This document shows, piece by piece, positions 43,864 through 54,661 of a DNA stretch of 64,000 bases (the first letter of the stretch is position 1; each line of letters starts with the position of its first letter). Position numbers and translations under genes: made by a program. Below the pieces are notes generated by a model. That model ran no database searches and had not been told where the DNA came from. It saw only the letters and a program-made list of their open reading frames with translations. The stretch covers positions 14,435,778 to 14,499,777 of the forward strand of contig JAKSZU010000029.1 in assembly GCA_026018925.1 (NCBI GenBank), in the 5' to 3' direction. This stretch comes from Tupaia tana. Taxonomy: Eukaryota > Chordata > Mammalia > Scandentia > Tupaiidae.

Positions 43864-44511
43864 CTATAGTACTCCCTTCAGAACCTCTCGAAGAGCTGGT
43901 CTGGAGTTTGTAAATTCCTTCAAATTTTGTTTATCTGAGAATGTTGTTATCTTTTTTTCCCATATGAAAGGTAATTTTGCCAGGTATAGTATTCTTGGTT
44001 GAAATTGTTTTTCACTCAACACTTTGACTGTGCTTCCCCATTCTTTCCTTGCCTGCATTGTTTCTGCCAAGAGATCAGATGTAAGCCTGATGGGGTGACC
44101 TTTGTAAGTAACTTTACGCTTCCCTCTTGTCAACTTTAGTATCTTGTCTTTGTCTGTTGTTTTTGCCAGTCTGGCTGTGATGTGCCTTGGAGAGGATCTT
44201 CTTGGGTTGATTCTACTTGGGGTCCTATGTATTTCTTGGGTCTGGATATTTGAATGCCTTTCTAGGTTTGGAAAGTTTTCTTCCAGGATTTCATGGAATA
44301 AATTATCTAGGCCCTTATTATTTTCTTCCTCTTCTGGAATACCAATTATCCAGATGTTGGGGCACTTGATGGCATCCAGTATTCCTCATATATTGTCCTC
44401 ATTTTTCATGGTTGTTTTCTCAATCTTCTTGATACTTTTTTCTAGGTCAGATGTTTTGTCTTCTACATTAGAGATTCGATCTTCTGCCTGGTCTAACCTA
44501 CTTTTAATACT
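43864..44511 (-). pseudogene. L1-2 ORF1, C-terminal half
   Basis: RNA-binding C-terminal domain on the minus strand (TYKGHPIRLTSDL, ARKEWGSTVKVLSEKQFQPR, DKQNLKEFTNSRPALREVLK). Upstream, the RRM part is frame-broken. Confidence 0.88.
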
Positions 44512-44524
44512 TTTTCTTTTTTTT

Positions 44525-44746
44525 TTTTTGCTCTTGAGGTGTTGCTTATTAGGTCAGTTGGAGGCTCACCACGCCTTAGAAACAGGGAGGACCTTGGGCC
44601 ATCCAGGACTAGTTGCAACAGTTAATGGTAATTGTGAGCAACAGATATGCCAACCATAAGGGAAATTATCAAATTTCTAATCCTGTACAACCTTTAACAC
44701 TCAGAGATACCTTAAATAAGTTAGGAAGCAACATATAGAGTACCTG
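44525..44746 (+). other. L1-2 5'UTR, inverted
   Basis: About 220 bp upstream of the inverted ORF1 start (TGTTGCTTATTAGGTCAGTT ...). It bears no clear resemblance to the HAL1 monomers and carries no tandem repeat. Confidence 0.65.
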
Positions 44747-45049
44747 ATGACTAGAAACAATTGCAGAGGCTCAAGAAATATGAGAAACCAACAAAAGGCC
44801 TCTCCCTCAAGGAAAATCATCAAGCCTACATCACCCACAGTCAATACAATGGACGTCGTGGACATGTCTGATAAGGAATTCAGAATATTTGTAGTGGCCA
44901 AACTAACTGAGATGGAAGAGAAAAGAGATAAAGAGCTCCAGGAGATGAGGAAGTCCTTTAACGACTTGAAAGAAGAAATGCATACCTTAAAAAAGAACCA
45001 GATGGAACTTCTAGGATTGAAGAATGTGATACAGGAAATCAAAACCTCC
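44747..45049 (+). pseudogene. L1-2 ORF1, N-terminal half, inverted
   Basis: Starts MTRNNCRGSRNMRNQQKASP and runs through the coiled coil (DMSDKEFRIFVVAKLTEMEE, KRDKELQEMRKSFNDLKEEM) to VIQEIKTSL at the breakpoint. It lacks the 11-residue duplication found in the HAL1-like ORF1s. Confidence 0.9.
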
Positions 45050-45070
45050 CTGGTGTCTATTTTAAAACCA

Positions 45071-45325
45071 TTTTTTTTGAGAGGTTTCTGCTATAGGGTG
45101 CGTGCGCTCACCAGACAGACAGAGACAGAGAGACAGAAAGCGAGAAATCACCCTCCAGGGGGAATGGCTATGCCACAATCCCTTCTCCTCCATTCTCCTC
45201 TCGTGATCTTAGGCAGACACGCACATGCTCCCGGCATGAGTTTTAAGCCACAGGGTCTGGAATACAAATCATGGTCAACTACATGGGAGTCCAGCAACAT
45301 AGCCATTACACTAACTGCTGGTCCC
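45071..45325 (-). repeat. SINE-A, young, unit 1 only
   Basis: Inserted directly beside the right TSD of L1-2. Flanks TTAAAACCA and TTAAAACAA form the TSD. Confidence 0.88.
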
Positions 45326-45345
45326 TTAAAACAATTTTTAAAAAT

Positions 45346-45558
45346 AGCGCTGAGTTAGCAGGTGCTGGGTCCCACATGGTAAACTGCATGAACAGATGGC
45401 TTAGTAAAATGCAATGCACATGTGTGCATGCATACTGAAATAGTACAAAGAGAAACATGAAGAAGAGATTATAGCTTGCTCGTATCCCTTAATGGGTACT
45501 TTCTCATTCTCTCTCTCCAATGACAAGTGCACATGCCCTGTAGCAAAAATTAAAAACA
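45346..45558 (+). repeat. SINE-A, old, shared by both units
   Basis: Plus copy (GTTAGCAGGTGCTGGGTCCC ... CCCTGTAGCAAAAATT). Paralogue at 50712-50990. Confidence 0.7.
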
Positions 45559-45559
45559 A

Positions 45560-46192
45560 AAAACCCTGACTAACTATATTTTGAGTCAATAGTTTGGAAT
45601 AGTGCCCATTATCAAACTGCCCAGGAAGTTCCCTGTGAGTCCCTTGAGCATGACCACTGTTCATCCTCCTGATGTGGCTGTAGAGGAACAGGGCTGTGCC
45701 CAACCAGAATATCAGCAAAGGCCTGAGAGGTCAGGGAGGCATGGATAGAATTCCTGGGCCATGATCCTGCAAGTGTTCCCATCATTAAGTGGGTCTCACT
45801 AGTCCCTACGTCTCCTTATGGAGGCTGGAGCACCCTTAGGCAGAAAAAGAAGCCCTGGAAGGCATCTCTGGACTGATCTTTGTCTCTTGTGTTTGGACAT
45901 GGCTCTTGAAATATTTTGTTTCTCTTTCATTTCTTTTTCTTTTTCTTTCTTTCTCCTTTCTTCACTCATTTTTTTAAATTGTCGTTTGGCTTTTACTTAT
46001 TTTTAAGTCTTATATTTTACAAATCTATGCTGATAGCATATTTCATTTAGTTTAATCCTTTTAATAAGTTGACAAAAGCACCACTACCAATAACACATAT
46101 ACTGAAATTCTAGTTTTTATGTGATTTTTAAACAGTTGTCTGAAGATAATTATGAAATAAGCTTACTTTGACTTAGATAATGAAGAATTCAA
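45560..46192 (+). other. Duplicated non-repetitive segment (unit 1)
   Basis: Matches 50990-51800 (AGGGAGGCATGG, AAGTGTTCCCATCATT). It is GC-richer than its surroundings, but the open frames differ between the two units and are short, so I do not call a gene. The T/C-rich end is short here and expanded in unit 2. Confidence 0.6.
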
Positions 46193-46360
46193 GAGCCAGC
46201 ATGTGGCATGGTGGTTAAGGCACTGGACTTCCTCATGACTAACTATAATTCAGGCGACCTGGTGGGTTGCTTTCTCTCTCCCTTGCTCTGGTCAAATTTT
46301 AAAATAAAAAGAAAATTATGATAATTAAAATTAACTAAATTATTCTTTTTAAAAAGTATT
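46193..46360 (+). repeat. SINE-B, shared by both units
   Basis: Head AGCCAGCATGTGGCATGGTG. Paralogue at 51800-51925, which is cut by HAL1-D. Confidence 0.8.
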
Positions 46361-46756
46361 CAAAGGTAACATTTAAGTTGATAATAAATCTCAACACGCT
46401 GATTTTCAAAAGCATCTGATATTACAATAATTTATAAAAGTATGTAAAATGTTCTTTATTTGATAGTAAACTATTCTTTATTTGATAGTGTACTCACACC
46501 ACAGTAAAACGTCTTTCAATGAGTAAAAGGCAGCATTTCAGATACAAGAATTCTAATTGGATTGGCATAATTAAGACCAAAAGTAGACAATAGACATTAG
46601 TACCTTATGTTCAATGCTCATCTTTAATGGGTTAATGAACAAAAAATAAAGCACAGGTAAGTCTGTTTGGTTTTGAATAGTGAAGGGATTTCCTCAGTAT
46701 TTATATATTCATATAACCAGTTACATATAAGCCTCAATAAAAAACTGCATCTTTGG

Positions 46757-46835
46757 GCCCAACTGCTACATTATTCTATTAAGGCCTGATAAGAACTCCT
46801 GAAAGTTTTTAAAACCAGAAGAGGTTTCAAATAAA
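46757..46835 (+). pseudogene. V2R exon 6 relic (last ~25 codons) in unit 2
   Basis: Matches the end of V2R exon 6 from about 37539 to its stop (CTACATTATTCTATTAAGGC, AAGAGGTTTCAAATAAA). Nothing of the upstream exon is present. The duplication junction falls inside exon 6, so this is a fragment and not a second gene. Confidence 0.88.
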
Positions 46836-47469
46836 ATCTAACATTCTATCACATCAGCCTATATCATAATTTTAGGATTTTGAGTAAAAAATGTACCATT
46901 TATATTCTCATATTATAAAGTAACTGAAAATGACTTTCTTAAATTCATTTTTAAAACAATCATTGTATACATCTACTCTTCAGCAGTTAAACCTTCAATT
47001 ATGAATAGTATCTTAGATTAATGGCTATTTTTTACATCATGGGTATTGATTAATGGCTAAATTTTATTATTTAGTATTTATTGTATTCTCCTATAAAGGT
47101 TTTACTTCTGTATAGTCAAGAACATTGTCTTTATTTCTACATCTGGTTTACTGATTTGTATCTTTGCTCTCTTTTCTAGGAAGATCTATCTAAAGTTTAG
47201 TCAGCTTCTTGATGTTGTTAAAAATCTAGCTCGTAGTTACATTGATTCTCTATATGGTTTGTATATCCTTTATTTATATTAATTCTAATTTTAATGTCTT
47301 TGTTTCTGCTAGTTTTTAGTTTACTTTGTCCTTCTTTTTGGAGTTTCCTGATATGTTAAATAGTGTTGATGTCTTTCATCTTTTTCTTTTCTACTATGGA
47401 AAATTTTATTTATTTTTTATAAATTAAGTTTACAATGTTGCTAAACATTTTACTCAAATGTCAAAAAAT
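46836..47469 (+). other. Duplicated V2R 3' flank (unit 2)
   Basis: Non-coding. Homologous to 37617-37974 in its first part. No other feature recognised. Confidence 0.7.
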
Positions 47470-47700
47470 ACCTAGAAATGTTCACCAGAATTCAATAACT
47501 TCAGAGTCCCAAGTTCTCAACCTGGAAGCTTGGAAATCAGGTGTGTCACGTGTGTGTGGGTACCCAAAATCACCACAGGAGAATGGAAGAGAAGGGATTA
47601 CAACATGGCCATCACCCAAGGGATTTCTCATTTTTGTTTGCACTGTCTGTCTCCTATCAGCACAGTCTTGTTGGCAAAAGCCTTTTTAAAAAGGAAGTAA
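47470..47700 (+). repeat. SINE-A, old copy
   Basis: Core GGAGAATGGAAGAGAAGGGA. The head is poorly kept. Confidence 0.6.
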
Positions 47701-48357
47701 TTATTACTTAAATAATAATATGCATTATGTATAAGCTGTTTTGCTTAACAAATATAACCATATAATTTGCCTTTACTAAAACTTTGGAGGGCCAGCAGGT
47801 GGCATGAGGTTTTTAGGGGCTGAACTCTCACATGGCTGTGTAATTCCTTTAAAAATAAAACTTTGAAATATTCCCTATTAAAGATACTGGAATTTTCTAA
47901 CTACAGAAGAGAAGATTATTTAAATTTGTGTGATTAACAATAGACACCTGGCTCAGCCTCACAGGTACAGAAACTATGTGTGCTGCTGCACAATTCTGGA
48001 AGCCATGTGGGAAATATGGGTGCCTCTCTCTTTTTCTCATAAAATATAAATATAATTTTTAAAAAATAACAATTGGCACCAAATAGGTACAGAGTTACCA
48101 TAAGTTTTACCCTGTTTACCACTGGGGGATCTGCTAATCTCTATCAGTGTTACAAGTTCATATTATGTGGTCTGCAGCCTTACTTTATACTATGAGCACT
48201 GCCCTACAGGCAAGGTATTTCCAGAATCTTCTCAGGATACACTTTTAAAAATAACTGATGTGTATGAATTATACATATTTATGGGGTCCAGTGATTGTTC
48301 AATATATAAATACTATGTGTGATGATCAAATTAGGTTATTGCGTACAGACCACCTCA
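47701..48357. other. AT-rich sequence with a SINE-B stub
   Basis: A SINE-B head lies at 47789-47840 (GGGCCAGCAGGTGGCATGAG). The rest is unrecognised. Confidence 0.45.
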
Positions 48358-48373
48358 AATATTTATGATTTCT

Positions 48374-48629
48374 TTTTTTTTGGAGAGGTTTTCGCTATAG
48401 GGCGTGTGTGCTCGCCAGCCAGACAGAGACAGAGAGACAGAAAGCGAGAAATCACTCCTCAGGGGGGATGGCCACACCACAATCCCTTCTCCTCCATTCT
48501 CCTCTTGGGATCTTGGGCACGCACGCACGTGCACCCGGCGTGAATTTTAAGCCACTGGGTCTGGGACATGAACCATGGTCGACTACGTGGGAGTCCAGCA
48601 ACATAGCCATTACGCTAACTGCTGGTCCC
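48374..48629 (-). repeat. SINE-A, young, perfect TSD
   Basis: Full-length minus copy with a perfect 16-bp TSD, AATATTTATGATTTCT, at 48358-48373 and 48630-48645. Confidence 0.95.
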
Positions 48630-48856
48630 AATATTTATGATTTCTGTTGGACACATTATAAATTGTTTTACATTATTAAGATATATTGCAAATCAGTGTT
48701 AACTATCGTCACCCTATTATATCATGGAATACAAGAACATATTTCTCCCTTTTAACTGTAATTTTGTATCTTTATCTATCCTTGTCCTATGTTCCCTTTT
48801 CCCCCATTATTCTCATCCCCAAGACACTAGCTGACCCACTATTTCTTAGGTTTTTG

Positions 48857-49086
48857 TGGGTTTTTTTTTTTTTTTTGTCATTTATGGTATTGAGATATGG
48901 CATGTGGATTTGCCAGAGAGAGACAGAGAGGCACAGAGAGAGGAAAAGTGAGAAATCACCTTCCAGAGAGTATAACTGTGCCACATGTTCCCAGAATGAT
49001 TTTCAAGTTGCCAGATCTGGTACTGGAACTGCAGTTGGCCTTGTGAGATTTCAGCACTTTACCCACTATGCAACCTGCTGGCCCTG
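48857..49086 (-). repeat. SINE-A, old copy
   Basis: Minus copy: GAGATATGGCATGTGGATTT ... CTATGCAACCTGCTGGCCC. Confidence 0.7.
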
Positions 49087-49444
49087 TAACTCATTATTTT
49101 TACCAGATACATTCTAGCCTCCAAATATAAGTAGCACTGATAATATTTCTTTGTGTGCCTGACTTTGCAGTTGTAGAAAAAGTAATTTGAAATTTGAATA
49201 AAACCACAAAAGGCACTGAATGGCCAAGGCAATCCTAAAAGACAAAGAAACACAACAAACAAAAAAACAAAGAGTAGCTGGAAGAATTACCCTACCAGCC
49301 TTTAAATACACTACAAAGTTCTATGAACAATTATAGCATGAGAATGGCAAAAACAAAACAATAAACATGGAAACATTGCCCAATTTAAGAGAAAAGAAAA
49401 ACTGGAAATAACTCCACATTTTACACTCCACTATTTTCTTTTTT
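49087..49444. other. AT-rich sequence, nothing recognised
   Basis: No coding exon or recognised repeat. Confidence 0.4.
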
Positions 49445-49622
49445 AAAAGGAATTATTTTATTTTACTTTATTTATTATTTTGATTATTATTTATTTTTAA
49501 TTTGACCAGAGAAAAACATAATGAGAGGGAGAGGGAGAAAGCAAGCCACCAGATCTTGGACTTAAACTGCAGTCGACCATGTGGGAGCCCAGTGCTCTCA
49601 ACCACCACACCATCTGCGGCCT
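49445..49622 (-). repeat. SINE-B (unit 2 paralogue)
   Basis: Head ACCACCACACCATCTGCGGC. Paralogue of the copy at 37975. Confidence 0.8.
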
Positions 49623-50424
49623 CTGAATTTCTACAATGATGCCAGGATCATAAACTGGGGAGAGAACAGTAGTTCAACATGGTGCTGAAAATAGTCAAGA
49701 TCTATGTCAGAAAGAACAGATTACAAACTTAAATGTAACACACAAAGCAGGACTACAGAAGAAAAAAATAGGGAAAATGCTTCAGGTATTGGTCTGAGCA
49801 AAGATTTGTTGATGAAGACCTAAAACCAGAGGTAACAAAAACAAAATGGTACAACAGATATTATAGCAAACTAAAATGATTCTGCACAGAAATTAATCAA
49901 CCAGAAGAGACACCCCATCAGAGAGTGTAAAAATATTTTTGATCTGTACATTTAATGAAGTATTAACATTCAGAGTACATAAGAAATGCAATAAACCCTA
50001 GAAAAAATCATTGATTACAAAATTAAGTCAAGACATGAGTAAACATTTCTAAAGAAGACAAACAATGGCCAAGTATGTGAAAAAAATATACAATGTCACT
50101 AATTGTCAACAAAATAAAAATCAAAGCTATAGTGAGGTTTCACTTAACCCCCATTAGAATGGCCATTGTCTATGACACAAAAAATAACAAGTGTGAAGTT
50201 ATAAAACATGAAACACTGCAAAGTTGAATCACATGGTAAGGTTTACAGCTTAAATCTCAAAACTTCCCTGAGTACACTTGTCAAACTTGTACCAAAAATC
50301 TGGAGTTTGCTGTGGCTGAGGGTGTCTCAACAATGTTTTGAGACACTGGCAGAGTGCCTGTTTCTCTGTCTATGCTCTCTCTTTTCCTCTCTTACTAATG
50401 AAAATAATAAACTTTGGAACTATT
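49623..50424 (+). other. Duplicated non-coding segment (unit 2)
   Basis: Matches 38129-38944 in unit 1 in order (TTATAGCAAACTAAAATGAT, TTTCTAAAGAAGACA, CTTCCCTGAGT-type anchors). No gene recognised in either copy. Confidence 0.75.
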
Positions 50425-50560
50425 TTTTTAATGGAGCGATTGCCATAGGGCACTTGTGCTTGCCAAAGAGACAGAAACAGAGTGGGAAAGTGAGAAATCA
50501 TACCCCAGTGGGGTTAGCCATGCCACAGTCCCTTCTCCTCCATTCTTGTATCAGGATTTT

Positions 50561-50600
<40 letters not shown>

Positions 50601-50690
50601 ACTCTGTATAATTTATAAGCCATCGGATCCAGGACTTAAACCATAGTTGGTTATGGGGGAGTCCAGCACGTTAACCACCTTCTGGTCACT
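50425..50690 (-). repeat. SINE-A, old, with (CA)n (unit 2 paralogue)
   Basis: Paralogue of 38945-39233. The site where L1-2 and a SINE-A inserted in unit 1 is uninterrupted here (TTCTGGTCACTTAAAAACAA). Confidence 0.8.
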
Positions 50691-51405
50691 TAAAAACAAT
50701 TTTTTTAAAAATAAGCAATGCTGGGCTAACAAGTGACATGGTGAAGGTGCTTATCCCACATAGTCAACTCCATGGTTCAGGTCCCTGATTGGATGACTTA
50801 AAAAGCACACCAGACATGTGTGAATGCCTACCCAAAATGTCACAAAGAGAATGAAGGAGAAAAAACTATGGCTTGCTTGTATACTGTAGGGGATGCCTTC
50901 TCATTTTCTTTCTCTCTCTTTTTCAGTTTTTCTCTCTTTGTTTCTCTTGAGTGACAAGTGAATTTCCCCTATTGCAAAATCTAAAAGACAAAACAAAGCC
51001 TGACTACCTGTTTGCTGAGTCAATATTTTGGAGCAATGCCTATTATCAGAGACTACCAAGGAATCTCCCTAAAGGTCCCTTGAGCATGGCCACTGTTCAT
51101 ACTCCTGTCATGGCTGTGGAGGAGTAGGACTGTGCCCCACCTGAAGATCCCTGGTAGGCCAGGGAGGCATGGTAGAATGCCTGGGCTAGCCATGATCCTT
51201 CAAGTGTTCCCATCATTGAGTGGGTCTCATGAATCCCTGATTTTCCCTCTGGAGGATGGAGCATCCTTAGGTAGAAAAAGAACCCCTGTGGAGGCATCTC
51301 TGGACTAGCCTGGTCTGGGTTTTGACATGGTTCCTGAAATATTTTTTTTATCTCTCTTTTCCCCTTTCTCTCTCTTTCTTTCTTCCTTTTTTCTTTTTTT
51401 TATTT

Positions 51406-51480
51406 TTTCTTCCTTCCTTCCTTCCTTCCTTCCTTCCTTCCTTCCTTCCTTCCTTCCTTCCTTCCTTCTTTCCTTCCTCC
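51406..51480 (+). repeat. (CTTC)n microsatellite
   Basis: About 17 units of TTCC/CTTC within a longer pyrimidine tract (51340-51560). The paralogous place in unit 1 (about 45930) has only short TTTC runs. Confidence 0.9.
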
Positions 51481-51550
51481 CTTCCTTTACTCTTTCTTTC
51501 TTCTTTGTTTCTCTCTCTTTCTTTGTTTCTTTTTTCTTTCTACTTTGTTT

Positions 51551-51630
51551 TCTTAAGTCATTTGCTTTTTAATTACTCTCTTTTTTTTTTTCTTAAGTCA
51601 TTTGCTTTTTAATTACTCTCTTATGATGAA
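51551..51630 (+). repeat. 40-bp tandem duplication
   Basis: TCTTAAGTCATTTGCTTTTT followed by AATTACTCTC occurs at 51551 and 51591. Confidence 0.9.
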
Positions 51631-52083
51631 TAATTTTCAAATCTATTCTGATGCAATATTTTCTCTATTCCTTCTAATAAGTAGACAAAAGCACCATTAC
51701 CAATAACACACGTTCTGAAATTCCACCATTTTACACAGTTTTGAACAGTTGTGTAAAGAAAATTATTCACTATAACTTAATCAGACTTAAAATAAAGTAT
51801 TCAGGAGTTGCAAGGTAGTGTGGTGGTTAAGGTGCTGGACTCCCACATGAGTGACAGCAGTTCAGGTCCTGGACCTGATGGTTTGCTTTCTCACACTACC
51901 ACTCTCTGGTCAAATTTAAAAGTAGTTATAGGATTTTGACCACCGAAGACCTTCTGCCCAGACTTCACCCTCCTGCTCCCCAGGTCTAGCCAGGAGCCAG
52001 ACTGCAGATCACCTCATTCTACATTCCTCTGAATGCTCAGATTTAACTCCAAAAAAATAGGGAAAAAGTGTATAATCCATCAG

Positions 52084-53175
52084 ATGACCAGAAACCACTG
52101 CAGAGTCACAAGAAATATGATAAACCAAGAAAATATTTCTCCTCTCATGGAAAAGGATAACTCATATTTCTCCACAAAGAATACAAAGGAACTCATGGAA
52201 CTGTCTGATAAATAATTTAAAATATTTATAGTGACAAAGCTAACAGATATGCAAGAGAATAGAGACAATTAACTCCAGAAAATGCAGGAGAAAAGAGACA
52301 CCAAGTTCCAGGAAGTGAGAAAGTTCTTGAACAATCTGAAAGAGGAGATACACATCATAAAAAAGAATAAAACAAAATTGTTAAAGATGAAGACTGTAAT
52401 ACAGGAAATCAAAACTTCCATTGAAAATATCAAAAGCATTAAATCCTGTAGAAGTTTGAATCTCAGATGTAGAAGATAGAACCTCTGTCCTAGAAAAATT
52501 ACAAACATCCTGAGAAAATAACCCCCCAAAATGAGAATAACATGCAATACTAGATACCACTAAACATCCAAACATCCTGATATTAGTATCCCACAAAGTG
52601 AAGAAACTAATAAGGACATTGGTAACCTATTCCATGAAATTCTGAAGGGAAACTTTCCAAACATATCAAGACACTCAAATATCCAGACCCAATCATAAAT
52701 ATCCCAGAAAGTGAAGAAACTAATAAGGACATTGGTAACCTATTCCATGAAATCCTGAAAGGAAACTTTCCAAGCCTATCAAGACACTCAACTATCCAGA
52801 CCAAAGAAACATAAAGAACCCACATAGAATCAACCCAAGAGGATCTTCCCCGAGGCACATCATAGCCAGATTGACCAAAATCACAGAGACAAGCTACTAA
52901 AATTGGCAAGAGAAAAATGTCAAGTTACTTTCGAAGACTATCCCATAAGGTTAGTATCAGACCTGTCATCAAAAACAATGCAAGCAAGGAAAGAATGGGA
53001 AAATATATTCAAAGTGTTAAGTGAAAAAAATTTCAGTCAAGCATACTATGCCCAGCGAGATTTTCTTTCATATGGGAAGAAAAGGACAAAACCATTCTCA
53101 GAAAAAAAGAACCTGAAAGAATACACCAATACCAGACCAGCTCTCCAAGAAGTGCTGATGGGAGTTCTATACTAG
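52084..53175 (+). pseudogene. HAL1-D ORF1, frame-broken
   Basis: It begins MTRNHCRVTRNMINQENISP. The coiled-coil region shows an 11-codon tandem duplication in nearly pristine form (52249-52281 and 52282-52314, MQENRDN then MQEKRDT). A further 113-bp tandem duplication lies at about 52586-52811. The C-terminal domain is open at 52903-53175 (QVTFEDYPIRLVSDLSSKTM, ARKEWENIFKVLSEK). Stops and frameshifts elsewhere. Confidence 0.87.
52586..52811 (+). repeat. 113-bp tandem duplication inside HAL1-D ORF1
   Basis: GTGAAGAAACTAATAAGGAC at 52598 and 52711, with the following ~100 bases repeated. Other HAL1 copies have this segment once. Confidence 0.9.
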
Positions 53176-53344
53176 AAAAACTAAAGTCAGACACATAGAA
53201 ATAAGAGTACGAGAAACAACCAAGAAAATGGCCAGCCCAATGTTAGGGGCAAGTCTGGAACTGAATGTTAACTTCCAGAGTTTAAATGGAAAGATCAGAT
53301 CACAGTAACACTGCAAATTCAATAGAAGACAATTTTTAAATTTT

Positions 53345-53441
53345 TTTTTAATCTTTTAAAAAAAATTTTAAAGAATTGTTTTATTTAACTTCATTATTTA
53401 TTCATTTGTTTATTTCAATTTGACCAGAGAGGGACAGAGAG

Positions 53442-53476
<35 letters not shown>

Positions 53477-53558
53477 CAAACATCCAGGTCCAGGACTCAA
53501 ACCACAGCCATGTGGGAATCCAGTGCCTTTAACCTCCATGCCACCTGCCGGTCTGAGG
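53345..53558 (-). repeat. SINE-B in HAL1-D tail, with (GA)n
   Basis: Minus copy with a GA run at about 53450-53472. Head CCATGCCACCTGCCGGTC. Confidence 0.8.
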
Positions 53559-53789
53559 AGAGAAATTAATTACATGAATCTGAACTAGTGAAATATAATT
53601 TTATTACTTCAGACTAAAACATTACCGATTTTATTTGATACTTTGATTTTCATATTTAAAGATTTTTGTCTTCTCTTGAACTGTTGATAGGTTCATCTAC
53701 CTACTATTTGAACTGAATCATAACCTTTTTTTCCTGGCTTTAAGTTTTTAAGCAAATTTCTCTGAACATTATTTTTTAATTTTGATATA

Positions 53790-54257
53790 TTAAAATTAAA
53801 ACTTTTTAAATTAAAAATGCATTAAATGTAATATTTAATAATTAATAAGATTGAACATACAATTCTTTAAAAAGTATTCAAAGGCAAATTTTAACTGCTA
53901 CTAAATCTCAACACATTGACTTTTAAAAATTTTCTGCTCTTAAAATCACTTATAAAATATGTGAAATGTTACATATTCTTTATTTGATAATATACACAAG
54001 TCACACTAAAATATCTTTCAGTAAGGTAGAGATTCAAGTACAGAGAATTATAATCAAATTGGCATAGTAAAGATGAAAAATATAAAGTAGACATTACTAC
54101 CTTATCTTCAGTCTTTGCCTTTAATGGGTTAATAAACACAGAGAAACACACAGCTGAGTCTGCTTGATTTTGAAAAGTGAAGGGATTTCTTCAGCATTTA
54201 TATATTCATATAACCAGTTACAAATAACCCAAGTTAAAAACAGTATCCACTAGGTTT
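53790..54257 (+). other. End of duplication unit 2
   Basis: Non-coding. Matches 46340-46750 of unit 1 (AAAAAGTATTCAAAGG, CTTTAATGGGTTAAT). Confidence 0.8.
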
Positions 54258-54525
54258 TTGTTTTTGTTTTTCAGAGCTTTTTGTCTTAGGGCACATATGC
54301 TTACTGGAGAGAGAGATAAAGACAGGGACAGTGAGAAGAAAAGTGAGAAATCATCCTTCAGAGGGATGGCCACACCACAATCTCTTCTCCTCCATTTTTT
54401 CTGGGATCTCAGGCATGCATTCACACATGTTGGATGTGATTTCAAGCCACAAGGTCTGAGACTTGAATCACAATCAACTATATGGAGCCCAGTCATGTAG
54501 CCCCTATTCCATCTGCTGACTTTCC
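54258..54525 (-). repeat. SINE-A, old copy
   Basis: Minus copy at the end of unit 2 (TTTGTCTTAGGGCACATATG ... CCATCTGCTGACTTT). Confidence 0.72.
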
Positions 54526-54661
54526 AGTAAGATTTGAGTCAGCATCCACCATCTTTGCAGACAGATGAGCATTACTAATGAATTAGCAATTATATTTTGT
54601 AAAGGGAAAACAATAATGACATTTACTGAATGGAAATTACTATCAAAATTTTAAAAACCCG

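Larger units (their letters stand above)
39501..45049 (-). mobile_element. L1-2: LINE-1 with twin-priming 5' inversion
   Basis: Bounded by a 14-bp TSD, CTGGTGTCTATTTT (39487-39500, 45050-45063). The part 39501-44511 is in minus orientation: 3' module, 3'UTR, ORF2, ORF1 C-terminal half. The part 44525-45049 is in plus orientation: 5'UTR and ORF1 N-terminal half. The plus part stops in ORF1 at almost the point where the minus part starts, as expected for twin priming. It lies in unit 1 and is absent from unit 2, so it is younger than the segmental duplication. Confidence 0.92.
37539..46755 (+). repeat. Segmental duplication unit 1
   Basis: The stretch from the end of V2R exon 6 through 46755 is homologous, in the same order and orientation, to 46756-54245. 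Matching anchors: AAGGCCTGATAAGAA (37561 / 46781), TGTCAGAAAGAACAGATTA (38212 / 49704), TCCCTTGAGCATG (45639 / 51078), and TTTATATATTCATATAACCAGTTAC near both ends (46700 / 54199). Differences are explained by later insertions: L1-2 and two SINE-A in unit 1, and HAL1-D plus other SINEs in unit 2. Confidence 0.9.
51930..53780 (+). mobile_element. HAL1-D: half-L1-like element, oldest copy
   Basis: ORF1 (about 52084-53175) is followed directly by the same 3' tail as HAL1-A (GAACTGTTGATAGGTTCATC, CCTACTATTTGAACTGAATC). A SINE-B (53345-53558) interrupts the tail, and the second tail module is missing. It lies in the SINE-B that unit 1 has intact at 46193, so it inserted after the segmental duplication. 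Boundaries are approximate because I found no clean TSD. Confidence 0.82.
46756..54245 (+). repeat. Segmental duplication unit 2
   Basis: Tandem paralogue of unit 1 with the same internal order. It is interrupted by SINE-A copies at 47470, 48374 and 48857 and by HAL1-D at about 51930-53780. Confidence 0.9.

Noticed and set aside
44144..44659. Open frame of 171 codons on the plus strand
   Set aside because: Antisense shadow of the L1-2 ORF1 C-terminal half.
46757..46835. A second V2R gene in duplication unit 2
   Set aside because: Only the last ~25 codons and the 3' flank are present. No other exon lies nearby.
48408..48755. Open frame of 115 codons on the plus strand, similar to others at 15416, 26612 and 45160
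   Set aside because: All are antisense readings of SINE-A (LQ/PQSLLLHSPLGILG pattern) and reflect the repeat, not a protein family.
51322..51612. Open frames rich in Ser/Phe/Leu at 51.3-51.6 kb
   Set aside because: Products of the (CTTC)n and pyrimidine tract.
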